Source of the DNA: Chloroflexi bacterium TSY | GTDB lineage: Bacteria; Chloroflexota; Anaerolineae; Caldilineales; Caldilineaceae | Reading direction: 5' to 3' | NCBI GenBank assembly: GCA_019217005.1 | Contig: JAHBNG010000051.1 | Coordinates: 1-64,000, forward strand | Length of the DNA stretch: 64,000 bases | In this document: one piece after another, positions 19,655 to 29,990 of the stretch | Position numbering within the stretch: position 1 is the first letter of the stretch | Layout: each line of letters opens with the position of its first letter | The notes under the pieces: generated by a model | Seen by the model: only the letters and a program-made list of their open reading frames with translations | The model's database searches: none | Told to the model about the DNA's origin: nothing | Made by a program: the position numbers and the translations under genes

Positions 19655-20704
19655 TCATAACCAACTAACCAACTCATCCAAATCAACATCCAGCTTATTG
19701 GCCCAGTCTTCAATCTTCTGATAAGTGGCTGTGGGTATCTCAATCCCTTCCGCTAAACGCTCGACCCGAGACTGATGTTCAAAATCACCGGGCACCAATA
19801 CTTCGTCAAAACCAGATGCGGGTGGCGTGGCTTTCATGACATCTAAAAAGGCGCGGACATTTTGCTGATACTTCGCCAACGGGGTAAGCGCTTCAATATT
19901 GATCACCTGCATAAAGGGACCGCCCATAGACCCCTGTTCTGGTTCAAAATGCCCAGAGAGCCCGCCGAGTAGACAGGTCAGTAGGGCCAAGGCATACCCC
20001 TTGTGTCCTCCCACGGGTAACAAATAACCATCATCATAAAAATCGGCCGTTTTGACGCTGGGCTGACCATGCTTGTCCACAATTGTGCCCGCTGGTAGAT
20101 CGGCGTTCTTGCTGCGGGCGACCATGATTTTGCCGCCAGCAATGACGCTCGTGGCAAAGTCGATGATGAATGGTGCATCATCACCAGTTGGTACGCCAAC
20201 CGCGATTGGGTTGGTGCTCAGCGTCCCGCGTGCGCCGCCAAACGGAACCACTTGTCCCGCATCTTTTGCGCCGCCTCCTGTAGTAATGATGCCAATACAT
20301 CCAGCTTGCGCGGCCTGTTCTGCGTATTCGCCCACACGGCCAATATGGGTGCCGTTCTGGAAACTCACGCAACAAACTGCAGCCTGTTTCGCTTTGTCGA
20401 TGGCCCACGACATGGCTTGGCGGCACATATAATGCCCAAAGCCTTGCTGACCATCAACAAACAAGGTATTGGCCGATTCTTGAACGATTTGAGGTTCGGC
20501 CGTGGGGTCAATCGCACCGTTCTCGATGCGATCCAAATAGAGGGGGAGGAACTGCACGCCGTGGGAGTCGTGTCCAGCTAGATTGGCCTTGACCAAGATT
20601 TCGGCGACAGTCTCAGCAATATGAGCCGGTGTTCCTGCGCCAACGAAGAGTTTCTGTGCAATCTGTTGCAGTTGCTCGGCTTGGAAGCGATGGGAGCTTT
20701 TCAT
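19655..20704 (-). CDS. Malate/L-lactate dehydrogenase family (Ldh_2) oxidoreductase
   Basis: 349 residues from ATG 20704, preceded by AGGAGGAAGC at a good distance; the frame is open upstream to 20923 but that part is not conserved-looking. The signature AGHDSHGVQFLPLY near residue 45, GTHIGRVGEYAEQAA and PFGGARGTLSTNPIAVGVP identify the Ldh_2 fold (malate, ureidoglycolate, sulfolactate and delta-piperideine-2-carboxylate dehydrogenases). The exact substrate cannot be read from sequence. NAD(P)-dependent, cytosolic. Divergent from the peptide-binding protein gene, with MITE-A copy 2 between them. Confidence 0.88.
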   Translation of the reverse strand: MKSSHRFQAEQLQQIAQKLFVGAGTPAHIAETVAEILVKANLAGHDSHGVQFLPLYLDRIENGAIDPTAEPQIVQESANTLFVDGQQGFGHYMCRQAMSWAIDKAKQAAVCCVSFQNGTHIGRVGEYAEQAAQAGCIGIITTGGGAKDAGQVVPFGGARGTLSTNPIAVGVPTGDDAPFIIDFATSVIAGGKIMVARSKNADLPAGTIVDKHGQPSVKTADFYDDGYLLPVGGHKGYALALLTCLLGGLSGHFEPEQGSMGGPFMQVINIEALTPLAKYQQNVRAFLDVMKATPPASGFDEVLVPGDFEHQSRVERLAEGIEIPTATYQKIEDWANKLDVDLDELVSWL

Positions 20705-20909
20705 GAATGCTTCCTCCTGATGATTGGTGAACGTAAGGGGCGTCCACTTTTCCACTTTTATAAGCCTTGACATCGGCTTTGAGATGTAATATGATAACAG
20801 TTGTCCGACATCATGACAACCGTTCATCATGACAATCGTTGTGACTGTCGGCAGACCTCCGCAATTTCCCACAGTGCTATAACTTACAAACTTCAAACCA
20901 ACCAAAAGA

Positions 20910-21129
20910 CTCAGTAGATCCAAATTTCAGATTTTGAGAGAGAATTCTGGCTAAACAGTTGACATAAATACAAATTTGCCGGTCGATATCTAGTTTTTGC
21001 GTTAGATTTGGGCGATTTTCAGATATGAAATAGGTTGTTTTCTGTAAACCGAAATCTGAATAAATGACTCCAAAATCCCTGCAATCTCGACTGAAAATAG
21101 CCAAAAACGCCAAATTTGGATCTACTGAG
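20910..21129 (-). mobile_element. MITE-A copy 2 (reverse)
   Basis: 220 bp, one base longer than the others (an extra A in TTTTCTGTAAACCG). Ends are CTCAGTAGATCC and GGATCTACTGAG with AGA before and ACT after. It lies 13 bp upstream of the ribosome-binding site of the binding-protein gene at 21158, so transcription of that operon must start within it or cross it. A conserved TTGACA is present inside in the reading direction of the operon. Confidence 0.95.
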
Positions 21130-21142
21130 ACTGAGAAACCCT

Positions 21143-21150
21143 AAGGAGGA
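21143..21150 (+). promoter_or_regulatory. Ribosome-binding site deciding the start of the binding protein
   Basis: AAGGAGGA, seven bases before ATG 21158. It settles the start against the earlier TTG at 21116, which lies inside MITE-A. Confidence 0.9.
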
Positions 21151-21157
21151 ATCAAAC

Positions 21158-22822
21158 ATGTCGAGAAATCGATGGCACGTAACGTTGGGTCTGTTGGTCG
21201 TGCTCAGCATGATCTTCACAGCTTGCGCTGCTCCTGCAGCCGATGCTGGCAGCGAAGATGCACCAGCCGCTGCTCGCCCAGCGGATGCAGCCGAAAATCA
21301 GGTCTTAAACGTCGTCCACGAAGGCGGCTGTGGAGCTGGCCCCTTCCCAGGCCAGGACTACGGCAGCCCCTGCAACTTCGGTCATCCATTCTATCCACCC
21401 TTCCTGGCCGATAATGACAACAATGTTCTGCCCGGCCTCTTCACGACCGATTACGAAGTCAGCGACGATCTGACTGTCTACACCTTTCATATTCAGCTGA
21501 ATGCGGTCTGGTCTGACGGCCAATCAATCACGGCTCAAGACGCTGTAGATTGGTGGCATTTCATCTTTGCACCGCCGTTTGCAAACCCCGGTGTCCGATC
21601 ACGCGTGATGGGTGCTGTGAAGGGCATCGATGAGTTTAGCGCAGGTGAGGCTGAGACCATCGAAGGTCTTAAGGTTCTGGATGATAAAACATTGGAGGTC
21701 ACTCTCTGGCGTCCCGAAGGCGCTTTACCCTTGCTCTGGACCTTCCGCGAGGCTTCTCCAGCCCGAGTTGATCAATACGCAGATTTGGCCGAAAACAAAG
21801 CGAATTTTGAGACGCGTCAGGACTGGTTGGGTGCAATGTCCGAGCGTTTCTTTGCAGGTGAGAATGCAGCCGATCTAATCGTGAGCGGGCCGTTCAAGCC
21901 TGTCTTTTTGAAGCCAGAGCCAGACGCCGTCTACCGCTTCGAGCGCAATCCCATGTGGTGGGGCGAGCCGACAATTCTGGACGGCATTGAGGCCACCACC
22001 ATCCGCGACTTCCAGACCATGTTGCTCATGTTCGAGAATCAGGAGATTGATCTCGCTGAAAATCTGGCCGGCCCGCCTGCTGTACTCCTGCGCCAAAATC
22101 AGCCCGAGGTCTTCCGAGAACGACCGGCCTTTGCCTACTGGGCAATGTATTTTGATACTGAAAAAGAACCCACCGACGATCTGAATCTGCGCCGGGCACT
22201 GATGTCTGCCATCGAATGGGAGACGGTAGCTGAGATCGCGTGGGAGGGCGAGCAGGGCGCCACCAATGCTGGTAGCCCCATGAACCCCGCGTTTCGATGT
22301 TACGATCCCAACTTCCAGCCCTATCCCTTCGATCCTGACTTGGCCAAAGATCTCCTTTCTCAATCCTCCTATGGACCGACCGGAGAAACCGTCCCCAAGA
22401 TCCGGATTTTGACTGCGGGGAGTGATCCGCCACGTATCCGCGCTGCTCAGATCGTGCAAGAGATGTGGCGGGTGAACTTAGGCATCGAAGATGTGGAGAT
22501 CAAGAACGTTGAATCCGAATTTGTTGATGGTGAAGGGTTGGTCAATATGCAAGTCACGAGTGGTGGCGCACCATTGCCTGTGCCGGGCATGCTGCTAGAA
22601 CATATGGCCCATACACGATCTGGTCCGTACAACAATTGGCACCATTATACCGAGGAAGGCTGGGACGATGAGATCGATGCCATTCTCTCCATGAGCCCAG
22701 ATGACTCGGACTATTGTGACCGTGCCCTTTCTATGCTCGAGCAGTTTACGGACGCTGCCCTGGTGATCCCAACGGCATACATCAAGGGTTGGTATCAAGT
22801 ACAGCCTTGGCTTCAGAATTAG
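21158..22822 (+). CDS. Peptide/nickel-type ABC transporter substrate-binding lipoprotein, C-terminus cut by IS
   Basis: 554 residues; SBP_bac_5 family. The N-terminus is a lipoprotein signal (hydrophobic VTLGLLVVLSMIF then lipobox FTAC). Family features include the WSDGQSITAQDAVDWW segment and WEGEQGATNAGSPM. The TAG stop uses the first G of the ISAzo13-like element at 22822. Skipping the element and one TTA repeat restores a further 20 residues (to 24187) ending in FWYNMSETYLVEK, a normal ending for this family, so the present protein is truncated. It would deliver a peptide or other solute to the permeases at 25280-27485. Confidence 0.88.
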   Translation: MSRNRWHVTLGLLVVLSMIFTACAAPAADAGSEDAPAAARPADAAENQVLNVVHEGGCGAGPFPGQDYGSPCNFGHPFYPPFLADNDNNVLPGLFTTDYEVSDDLTVYTFHIQLNAVWSDGQSITAQDAVDWWHFIFAPPFANPGVRSRVMGAVKGIDEFSAGEAETIEGLKVLDDKTLEVTLWRPEGALPLLWTFREASPARVDQYADLAENKANFETRQDWLGAMSERFFAGENAADLIVSGPFKPVFLKPEPDAVYRFERNPMWWGEPTILDGIEATTIRDFQTMLLMFENQEIDLAENLAGPPAVLLRQNQPEVFRERPAFAYWAMYFDTEKEPTDDLNLRRALMSAIEWETVAEIAWEGEQGATNAGSPMNPAFRCYDPNFQPYPFDPDLAKDLLSQSSYGPTGETVPKIRILTAGSDPPRIRAAQIVQEMWRVNLGIEDVEIKNVESEFVDGEGLVNMQVTSGGAPLPVPGMLLEHMAHTRSGPYNNWHHYTEEGWDDEIDAILSMSPDDSDYCDRALSMLEQFTDAALVIPTAYIKGWYQVQPWLQN

Positions 22823-24123
22823 GCTAAACCAAAAAAATAAATAATTATACGCGAACGAGAGAATGGAGAGGGGGAATAAGGACAAACCATTTTTCTAAAC
22901 CAGGTAAACGTTGGAAGCGTTGTGCCAAACGGTCCATCTCTTTCTGAGTGAGTTTGACGCCGGTCTCATAAAGAGTGGAATTCAGGTGAACGAAGGGTTG
23001 TAGTTGGTTAAAGCGAAAAGAACGGGCAAAATTGAGAACGGTCTCAAGAGAATCGAGAAGAGAACCGTTCCAGTGTTTTTCAAGATGGCCCCAAACCCGT
23101 TCGATGGGGTTGTATTTACTGTGATAAGGAGGGTAGCAGGCGAGCTGAATAGAGAGACGATAGTGCTCAACAAACTGAGTGAGACGATACATAAACTGAG
23201 TCCGACGGGTATGATTTTCGGGACCATTGTCCTGATTGATCACGAGGGTCTTGACGTGAGGAAAGTGTTCACGTACGCTTTCCCAAAAATCAATCAGGCA
23301 GTCGACAATACAGTCACTCGTCACTTTCGACTGAGTCAAGTAAAGAAAGAGTTCCTTGGTTGAAGGGAGGTAAATGCCAAAAGGAGTGACTTTCTCGGTC
23401 TTCTTATCTTGAAAGTCATGATCGAGCGCTTTGACAACCACTCGACTTATCCCTTCTCTCGAGAAACGGTCAAGTAAAATCGTCGCTTTGGCATCCCAAG
23501 AGAGGCGCAGAACCGTCTCGTCTGCATCCGCTTCTTGATTGATCTGATGAATTCTATCAAAGATCGCATCGGTCTCTGGGATCTTTTTCACTGGTTGACT
23601 TTTTTGACCCGGTTTGAGCCATAGCCTAACTCATTGAGCTTCAAGCGGATGGCCTCTTCGCCAGGCAATTCCTCATCTGTGTATCCTTTCTGCTCGATGA
23701 GCTGGGTACGCATTTCGGCGGCGGTTAGTCGAGTGTACAATTGGGGGGTTCGAAAGGTGGGATCGGTCTGGCTGAATTGATCGGCGATTTCAACCATATC
23801 GGCCAGTAAAGTGGGGATATGGTCTTCGGCTTTTGCGACCACGTCGGTGGCTTTGGTCGACATAACAGAAGCCGCCTTCTAGTTCTTCCAGGGCTTTGGC
23901 TATCGTCGCCCGATTCCAGCCCAACTCTCGTTCTGCTTTCGTCGGACTCCCTTCGCATATCGTTTTGACCGTTTGGGCCATGAAGTGCCTTCTTTCGTAT
24001 CCACTTAACATGGCCTTCGTCTCTTTCAAGACTTCAACCATTTCTGGCGAGATTGTCATTTTTGCTCCTTTTGGAGAGCTAGTTTAACACCTTCTCGCGT
24101 ATATTTTATTTTTTGGATTGGCC
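22822..24123 (-). mobile_element. ISAzo13-like insertion sequence copy 1
   Basis: 1302 bp. Ends GGCTAAACC...ATACGCG and (complement) GGCCAATCC...ATACGCG are imperfect inverted repeats of about 30 bp; TTA is duplicated at 22819-22821 and 24124-24126. Nearly identical to the copy at 43989-45289, differing by small indels. Confidence 0.92.
22845..24059 (-). pseudogene. ISAzo13-like transposase, three frames
   Basis: Frame 1 (24059-23790) carries the helix-turn-helix KAERELGWNRATIAKALEEL and reaches RRGRK; frame 2 (23863-23588) continues with AEDHIPTLLADMVE; frame 3 (23591-22845) carries the catalytic region TLVINQDNGPENHTRR and KYNPIERVWGHLEKHWNG. The +1 change from frame 1 to 2 at the run CGCAAAAGCC is present in both copies; the change from frame 2 to 3 at a T-run (six T) is specific to this copy. 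Family assigned from the order of these motifs. Confidence 0.8.
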
Positions 24124-24126
24124 TTA

Positions 24127-24187
24127 CGGACGCAGTTCGCCTAGCTTCTGGTACAATATGAGTGAGACATATCTAGTAGAGAAGTAG
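24127..24187 (+). pseudogene. Displaced C-terminus of the peptide-binding protein
   Basis: Sixty-one bases after the IS that, joined to 22821, complete the binding protein in frame (575 codons including TAG at 24185-24187). The encoded end FWYNMSETYLVEK resembles the usual end of SBP_bac_5 proteins. Confidence 0.8.
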
Positions 24188-25279
24188 CGACTCGCTATGC
24201 TGAGCACTGCCATAAACTTATCATAAATATGACCAATGCAGTCGGGTAGAAGTGACGAATTTATTTTAAGTTTATGAGCGAGTGCGGGATCGTTAGAACA
24301 TGGCAAACTGGGGGCGAGACATTCCATCCATCATCGTTTCTTGTCGATTCGAACCCGCGCTACAACATGGAGCGAATCGACAAGTTGGCTCAAGGAATGT
24401 CTCGCTTTTCTATATCTTACAGAATCTTACAGAGTATCCGTAGACCCCAACGCGCGGAGCAAGCATCCTCTAATGCGCAGCGTCGGCGTTAGAGATTACA
24501 CGCAGTAGGATTTCTCAGAGGTAGAGCGTTCAAATGGCGAAAAAAGACGCAGTAGAGAATCTCGGACCATTTGGCACGCTCGAGTCTGTTTTGACTGAGA
24601 AGTGCAGGATTATGTCTACTGCGTGTAATAGAGAACGCCTACTCCGCAGAAATTTGGATCTACTGAGCCTGTCTCCTTAACCGATGATTGAATATCGGCT
24701 ACGGAGCACCGGCTCATCTAGTGATTACTGCGTAAACAAAGTATTTTGGCATTTTGGTCCTCACCACTGGCTCCTCTCCCAGGCTGAGAGAGGAGAATAT
24801 GGCTCCCTTCCTCCACGAGTGGGGGAAGGGCTGGGGATGGGGGCGAATAGACCGCATAACTTACTTTACGGAGTAGTGATTACAGTGTCAACTAAGTAAT
24901 TGGGTATTCGTTAGCCCCCTCCCAGCCTCCCCAGCTTGGGGGAGGAGCAGAAATCTCGTCAGCGATGTGACAGTTCCCTTTCCAATTTGGGGAGGGTTAG
25001 GGTGGGGCCAGAATACCAGCAAACTTACTTTACGGAGTAGTGATGAATATTAAGAAAATAATCCGGTATAGGGAGAAACCAGGGTTTTGACAAAACCTGG
25101 TTTCTAAACACCGAGTTTAATTTTTAACCTCCATAACTAGATGAGCGTCTAGAGATAATTGCATATTTCGGTTCTCGGACGTCTCGTCCGCTCGGTTGTG
25201 GACGAGACGTCCGGGGGCTAGGTCAAACGGTAAGTTATTCTTGGCTGCTCGCCATCCACCTCGTTGAGCAGGAAAATCT
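24188..25279. repeat. Intergenic region packed with inverted repeats
   Basis: No gene seen in 1.1 kb. Contents: dispersed repeat at 24200-24290; nested inverted repeat GCGAGACATTCC/GGAATGTCTCGC (24314-24325, 24394-24405) with TTGTCGATTCG/CGAATCGACAA inside; TTACACGCAGTAG/CTACTGCGTGTAA (24497-24509, 24617-24629); a solo MITE-A end AAATTTGGATCTACTGAG at 24650-24667; direct repeat ACTTACTTTACGGAGTAGTG at about 24860 and 25023; hairpin AGAAACCAGG.../...CCTGGTTTCT at 25074-25105; hairpin GGACGTCTCGTCC/GGACGAGACGTCC at 25177-25212. Confidence 0.8.
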
Positions 25280-26272
25280 ATGGCTCTTTATATTGTACGG
25301 CGCATCATGTATATGATCGTACTGTTGTTCATACTCTCAATCGTATCCTTTGCCATTATCCAACTGCCGCCTGGTGACTATCTGAGCACCTATGTCTCCA
25401 ACCTGGAGTCGCGCAGGATACCTGTTACCGAGGAGATACTCGAATCACTACGCATCCGCTACGGCCTTGGCGATCCGTTCATCGTTCAGTATTTCAAGTG
25501 GATGGGGAATCTGGTGCAGGGTGATATGGGTGAGTCGTTCATGCTCAACCGACCAGTGAACGAGGTCATTGGCGAACGGCTAGCCCTATCTGTGACCTTA
25601 TCACTCACCACACTTGTGCTGGTCTATGTCATTGCGGTCCCCATTGGTATCTACTCGGCAACCCATCAGCACTCTCTCGGCGACTATGTGGCGACAGTTT
25701 TCGGATTCTTGGGATTGGCGACGCCCAACTTTCTTCTCGCTTTGATCCTGATGTATCTTGCTTTCACCTATTTGGGCTGGAGTCCTGGAGGGTTATTCTC
25801 ACGGGAGTATTTGGTAGAGCCGTGGAGCTTTGGTAGAGTGGTTGATCTCCTCAAACATTTACCTATTCCACTAATTGTGATCGGCACCGCTGGCACTGCC
25901 GAGATCATCAGGATTCTGCGCGGATCGTTGCTCGACGAGTTGAGCAAACAATATGTGGTCACTGCGCGAACCAAGGGAGTGGGCGAGCGCCGACTGTTGA
26001 TTAAGTATCCAGTCCGTATGGCGATCAATCCCATCGTCAGCACCATCGGTGGATTGCTCCCAGCCATCATCTCTGGGGCAACGCTGACCTCCATTGTGTT
26101 GAGTCTGCCCACCATCGGTCCGCTCTTGCTGCAGGCATTGCAGGCCCAAGACATGTATCTGGCTGGCAGTGTAATCATGCTCTTGAGCGCGTTGGGCATA
26201 TTGGGAACGCTCATTTCCGATCTACTCCTTGTGGCCATAGATCCTCGCATTCGCTTTGAAGCCCAATCATAA
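25280..26272 (+). CDS. Peptide/nickel-type ABC transporter permease (DppB-like)
   Basis: 330 residues with six predicted membrane segments, starting ALYIVRRIMYMIVLLFILSI as is usual for DppB-type permeases. The cytoplasmic coupling region EIIRILRGSLLDELSKQYV and TARTKGVGERR matches the EAA loop of the family. First permease of the operon with the second permease 52 bp downstream. It probably belonged to one transcript with the binding protein, now separated by the IS and 1.1 kb of repeats. AGGAAAATCT precedes ATG 25280. Confidence 0.92.
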   Translation: MALYIVRRIMYMIVLLFILSIVSFAIIQLPPGDYLSTYVSNLESRRIPVTEEILESLRIRYGLGDPFIVQYFKWMGNLVQGDMGESFMLNRPVNEVIGERLALSVTLSLTTLVLVYVIAVPIGIYSATHQHSLGDYVATVFGFLGLATPNFLLALILMYLAFTYLGWSPGGLFSREYLVEPWSFGRVVDLLKHLPIPLIVIGTAGTAEIIRILRGSLLDELSKQYVVTARTKGVGERRLLIKYPVRMAINPIVSTIGGLLPAIISGATLTSIVLSLPTIGPLLLQALQAQDMYLAGSVIMLLSALGILGTLISDLLLVAIDPRIRFEAQS

Positions 26273-26324
26273 GGCAGAGGAAATGGACCAGGGGATATGA
26301 AGTGAGGGGTATGAAGTGGAGCGC

Positions 26325-27485
26325 ATGAACACAAACCCAACCGATCAGGTTGCTGCGTCAGCTGCGGCAACAAATACGATGACAAATACTCGAGCAAGCG
26401 CTGCCGAAGAACGCTATTATATGGCATCCAGTTGGGTGCTTATGCGCCGCCGCTTTTTCAAGCACAAGCTGGCCGTGATTGGAGGCGTGCTGCTCCTTAT
26501 GATCTATCTGGTGGCGGCCTTTGCGGGGTTTTTCTCCGTGGCCGACTCCTTCGAGCGTTTCCCCGACTATCTCTTCACACCACCTACACGGATACGTCTA
26601 TTTCATGAGGGAACGTTCCAGAGACCCTTTGTCTACGGGTTGCGACCAGGGCGTGATCCCGTAACTCGTGCCCCAATCTTCGAGACCGATCCGGAACAGA
26701 TCTATCCAATCAGATTCTTTGTAACGGGCCACGAGTATCAGTTGCTCGGATTTATCCCCAGCCGTGTGCATTTTATGGGCGTGAACGAACCCGGGGTGTT
26801 GTTCCCATTTGGGACTGATAGCTTGGGCAGAGATATGTTCTCACGGATTCTCAACGGGGCGCGGGTGTCACTCTCAATTGGCCTTGTGGGTGTTGCGATC
26901 AGTTTTGTGCTTGGCTGTCTGCTTGGTGGTGTCTCTGGATATTTTGGCGGATGGGTGGACACGATCGTGCAACGCATGATCGAGTTTCTGCAATCGTTGC
27001 CGACCATTCCGCTGTGGATGGGATTGGCCGCGGCTGTTCCGATTGAGTGGCCTGCGTTGCGCGTCTACTTTATGATTACTGTCATCCTCCCTCTGTTGGG
27101 ATGGACCGGACTTGCCCGGGTGGTGCGTGGAAAGTTGCTTCAGCTTAGGGAAGAGGACTTTGTCATGGCAGCCAAGTTTGCTGGTTCTACCGAGATGAGC
27201 ATCATCACCCGCCACCTGCTCCCGGGCTTCATGAGCTATCTGATCGTGCATCTCACCCTGGCAATCCCCGGCATGATCCTGGGCGAGACCGCGTTAAGTT
27301 TTATTGGTGTCGGATTGCGCCCTCCAGTAGTGAGTTGGGGGGTGATGCTACAGCAGGCACAGAATGTACGGACCGTGTCACTGCATCCTTGGTTGCTTAT
27401 CCCAGGCTTGTGTGTTGTGGTTGTGGTGTTGTGTTTTAACTTTGTGGGTGATGGGCTGCGCGATGCGGCGGATCCTTATAAGTAG
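26325..27485 (+). CDS. Peptide/nickel-type ABC transporter permease (DppC-like)
   Basis: About 386 residues from ATG 26325 (GTG 26316 is also possible). The N-terminal hydrophobic segment LAVIGGVLLLMIYLVAAFAG and the phrase PFGTDSLGRDMFSRILNGARVS are typical of DppC-type proteins, as is the ending GDGLRDAADPYK. A long extracytoplasmic insert (residues about 75-150) between the first two membrane segments makes it larger than DppC of enterobacteria and recalls the transporter permeases of larger substrates. Forms the channel with the preceding permease. Confidence 0.92.
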   Translation: MNTNPTDQVAASAAATNTMTNTRASAAEERYYMASSWVLMRRRFFKHKLAVIGGVLLLMIYLVAAFAGFFSVADSFERFPDYLFTPPTRIRLFHEGTFQRPFVYGLRPGRDPVTRAPIFETDPEQIYPIRFFVTGHEYQLLGFIPSRVHFMGVNEPGVLFPFGTDSLGRDMFSRILNGARVSLSIGLVGVAISFVLGCLLGGVSGYFGGWVDTIVQRMIEFLQSLPTIPLWMGLAAAVPIEWPALRVYFMITVILPLLGWTGLARVVRGKLLQLREEDFVMAAKFAGSTEMSIITRHLLPGFMSYLIVHLTLAIPGMILGETALSFIGVGLRPPVVSWGVMLQQAQNVRTVSLHPWLLIPGLCVVVVVLCFNFVGDGLRDAADPYK

Positions 27486-27502
27486 TATCTAGAGGCATGT
27501 AA

Positions 27503-28522
27503 GTGAGTGAAAACGTTCTAGCAGTTGAAAATCTGAAGACTCATTTCTTTACGGATGAAGGTATTCTGCGGGCTTTAGATGGGGTGAGCTTCAGAATTGG
27601 AAAACAGGAAACGTTGGGAGTCATCGGCGAAAGTGGGTGCGGCAAGAGCGTCACGGCCCAATCTGTTCTCCGCATTGTGCCATCTCCGGGACGAATTGTG
27701 GACGGATCTGCTTGGCTCTATACAAATGGTGGCCAGCCACAAGATCTGCTGCAGATGAATCCCGCAGGCGAAGAGATTCGGGACATCCGGGGCAAGGAGA
27801 TCTCTATGATCTTCCAAGAACCGATGACGAGCCTGTCTCCTGTGCATACCGTTGGCAACCAGATAGAGGAAGCCATTCTGATGCACAAGACGCAGGAAAA
27901 AGCGGAGGCTCGCGAGATTGCGTTTGATATGCTTGATCGAGTGGGGATTCCCAATCCGGTGGAGCGTGCCAAGGCATATCCGTTTCAGCTTTCCGGCGGA
28001 ATGCGTCAGCGCGTGATGATTGCTATGGCGCTCTCGTGCAATCCAAAGCTTTTGTTTGCCGACGAACCAACGACGGCTCTTGACGTGACCGTCCAGGCAC
28101 AGATTTTGGAATTGATGAAGGCGCTGCAAGAGCAGTTCGGCATGTCGGTGATGTTCATCACGCATGATCTGGGTGTGATTGCGGAGATCGCTGACCGAGT
28201 AGTGGTTATGTACTTGGGACGCGTGGTAGAGTCGGCGCCAGTGAAGGAATTGTTTCGCAACCCTCTGCATCCCTATACAGCCAACCTGCTAAAATCAATC
28301 CCCCGTGTCGGCAAGCAGCGAGGAGAGCGACTACAAACGATTCGAGGCACAGTACCGATTCCGTTGGATCTACCACGCGAGTGCCCCTTTTTGCCGCGCT
28401 GCGATCAGGCTATACCAGGTGTCTGTGACAAGGAGATACCGGCGCTGGAGGCTGTTGCAGAGAAGCACGCGGTGCGATGCTATTTGCACCATCAGAAAGA
28501 CGAGGTGGTTCAGGGCGTATGA
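27503..28522 (+). CDS. ABC transporter ATPase (DppD/OppD-like)
   Basis: 339 residues. Walker [14 protein letters not shown]-loop [10 protein letters not shown], signature [15 protein letters not shown], Walker [14 protein letters not shown] and H-loop FITHDLGV are all intact. The C-terminal oligopeptide extension has Cys residues ([19 protein letters not shown]) in the pattern that binds an iron-sulfur cluster in some OppD relatives (family knowledge). Its TGA overlaps the ATG of the next ATPase (ATGA), showing coupled translation. Confidence 0.93.
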   Translation: MSENVLAVENLKTHFFTDEGILRALDGVSFRIGKQETLGVIGESGCGKSVTAQSVLRIVPSPGRIVDGSAWLYTNGGQPQDLLQMNPAGEEIRDIRGKEISMIFQEPMTSLSPVHTVGNQIEEAILMHKTQEKAEAREIAFDMLDRVGIPNPVERAKAYPFQLSGGMRQRVMIAMALSCNPKLLFADEPTTALDVTVQAQILELMKALQEQFGMSVMFITHDLGVIAEIADRVVVMYLGRVVESAPVKELFRNPLHPYTANLLKSIPRVGKQRGERLQTIRGTVPIPLDLPRECPFLPRCDQAIPGVCDKEIPALEAVAEKHAVRCYLHHQKDEVVQGV

Positions 28523-29562
28523 GTGAGCGAGAGACACTGCTTGACGTGAAGGATCTGAAGAAATACTTTCCAATCGAAAAGGGCTTTCTGCGTCGAGTTG
28601 TGGGGCATATTAAGGCTGTTGACGGGGTTGATTTCTACATTAAAGAAGGAGAGACATTGGGATTGGTAGGTGAGTCAGGCTGTGGTAAGTCCACGCTTGG
28701 CAAGTGTGTTCTGCGTGGCATTGAGCCAACCTCCGGCGAAATCAACATACGGCTCAATGGTGAAATGGTCGACGTCAATGCGCTCAATCGCCAGGAACTA
28801 CGGATGATTCGGCGCCATATGCAGATGATCTTCCAGGATCCTTTTTCTAGCTTGGATCCTCGAATGACGGTGCTTGACATCGTAGGGGAACCTTTGGTTG
28901 CAACCAATCTGATGCGGGGTCAAGAACTCAGAGACCGAGTCGCCTACTTGATGGAGATTGTTGGTCTGGAGGTGACCTATCTGAAGCGGTACCCCCATGC
29001 TTTTAGTGGTGGACAGCGACAGCGGCTTGGTATTGCCCGCGCCCTCGCCTCAAATCCAAAACTGGTTGTGGCAGATGAACCAGTCTCGGCTTTGGATGTT
29101 TCCGTACAGGCCCAGATTCTCAACTTGCTTCAGGATCTTCAGGCGCAGTTTAATCTCACGTACCTGTTTGTGTCGCACGATTTGAGTGTGGTGGAGCACA
29201 TCTGTGATCGCGTCTCTGTCATGTATGTTGGAAAGATGGTCGAACTCGCAGAGACGGAAGAGCTTTTTGCCAATCCCAAGCACCCTTATACCGAAGCGCT
29301 TCTGTCGGCCATTCCAACCCCGGATCCAGAGGTCTCAATGGAGCGAATCCTATTACCCGGTGAGGTGGCGAACCCAGCCGATCCACCGACTGGATGCTAC
29401 TTCCACCCGCGCTGCAGCTATGCTGATGAGATCTGCCGAACGACTGAGCCCGTCTGGGATGAGGTCGAACCAGGGCATTTTGCGCTCTGTCATTTCGCCA
29501 AAGAGCTTCAGTTACGTGGGGCTGAGACCCAACTTCAGAAAAAGGCAACGCTCGATCAGTGA
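28519..29562 (+). CDS. ABC transporter ATPase (DppF/OppF-like)
   Basis: 347 residues from ATG 28519, overlapping the previous stop. Walker [25 protein letters not shown], signature [15 protein letters not shown], Walker [17 protein letters not shown]-loop FVSHDLSV. The C-terminus has the [17 protein letters not shown] cysteine pattern of oligopeptide ATPases. Fifth gene of the transporter. The next gene overlaps its stop by four bases (GTGA). Confidence 0.93.
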   Translation: MSERETLLDVKDLKKYFPIEKGFLRRVVGHIKAVDGVDFYIKEGETLGLVGESGCGKSTLGKCVLRGIEPTSGEINIRLNGEMVDVNALNRQELRMIRRHMQMIFQDPFSSLDPRMTVLDIVGEPLVATNLMRGQELRDRVAYLMEIVGLEVTYLKRYPHAFSGGQRQRLGIARALASNPKLVVADEPVSALDVSVQAQILNLLQDLQAQFNLTYLFVSHDLSVVEHICDRVSVMYVGKMVELAETEELFANPKHPYTEALLSAIPTPDPEVSMERILLPGEVANPADPPTGCYFHPRCSYADEICRTTEPVWDEVEPGHFALCHFAKELQLRGAETQLQKKATLDQ

Positions 29563-29972
29563 ATCTATTCATCATTTTCCTTATCGTTATCACTTTTTTT
29601 CTGCTGCTGATTAAACTCATCGCATCTCTGATTGGCCGGGTCTCCGAACGCTTGTTGACAAATCATTTTCGCAATTTGGAAACGCTGCTAGAGCACGACC
29701 AACTCCCAGTTGATTGGGGTGAGAAGCTAGAGAAAATAGCACAAGGTGGTGGCGCTCACATACTGTTTGTCCGCCAATTGCTGTGGGACGAAGAGGCCAA
29801 ATCATTTCTGATGAAGAAGATCCTCGCCCTCTACAAGTTCTTTGAGAACTCTCCTTTCGTAGAGAGCCAAGAAGCGCGGGAACTTCTGCTAGAGCAGCTC
29901 GAAACAGTGATCAACCGATGGGAGGGGTCGGAAGTGCCTGAAATTCTTGCCTACTATGATCGTCCTACATAG
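29559..29972 (+). CDS. Small protein with N-terminal membrane anchor, unknown function
   Basis: 137 residues, GTG start overlapping the ATPase stop, so it is translated with the transporter operon. Residues 1-27 are one hydrophobic helix ([22 protein letters not shown]); the rest is helical and charged, ending [14 protein letters not shown] do not recognise a family. The position suggests an accessory to the transporter or to the downstream sialidase-like protein. Confidence 0.7.
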   Translation: MNLFIIFLIVITFFLLLIKLIASLIGRVSERLLTNHFRNLETLLEHDQLPVDWGEKLEKIAQGGGAHILFVRQLLWDEEAKSFLMKKILALYKFFENSPFVESQEARELLLEQLETVINRWEGSEVPEILAYYDRPT

Positions 29973-29990
29973 ACACAACAGGAAGTATCA

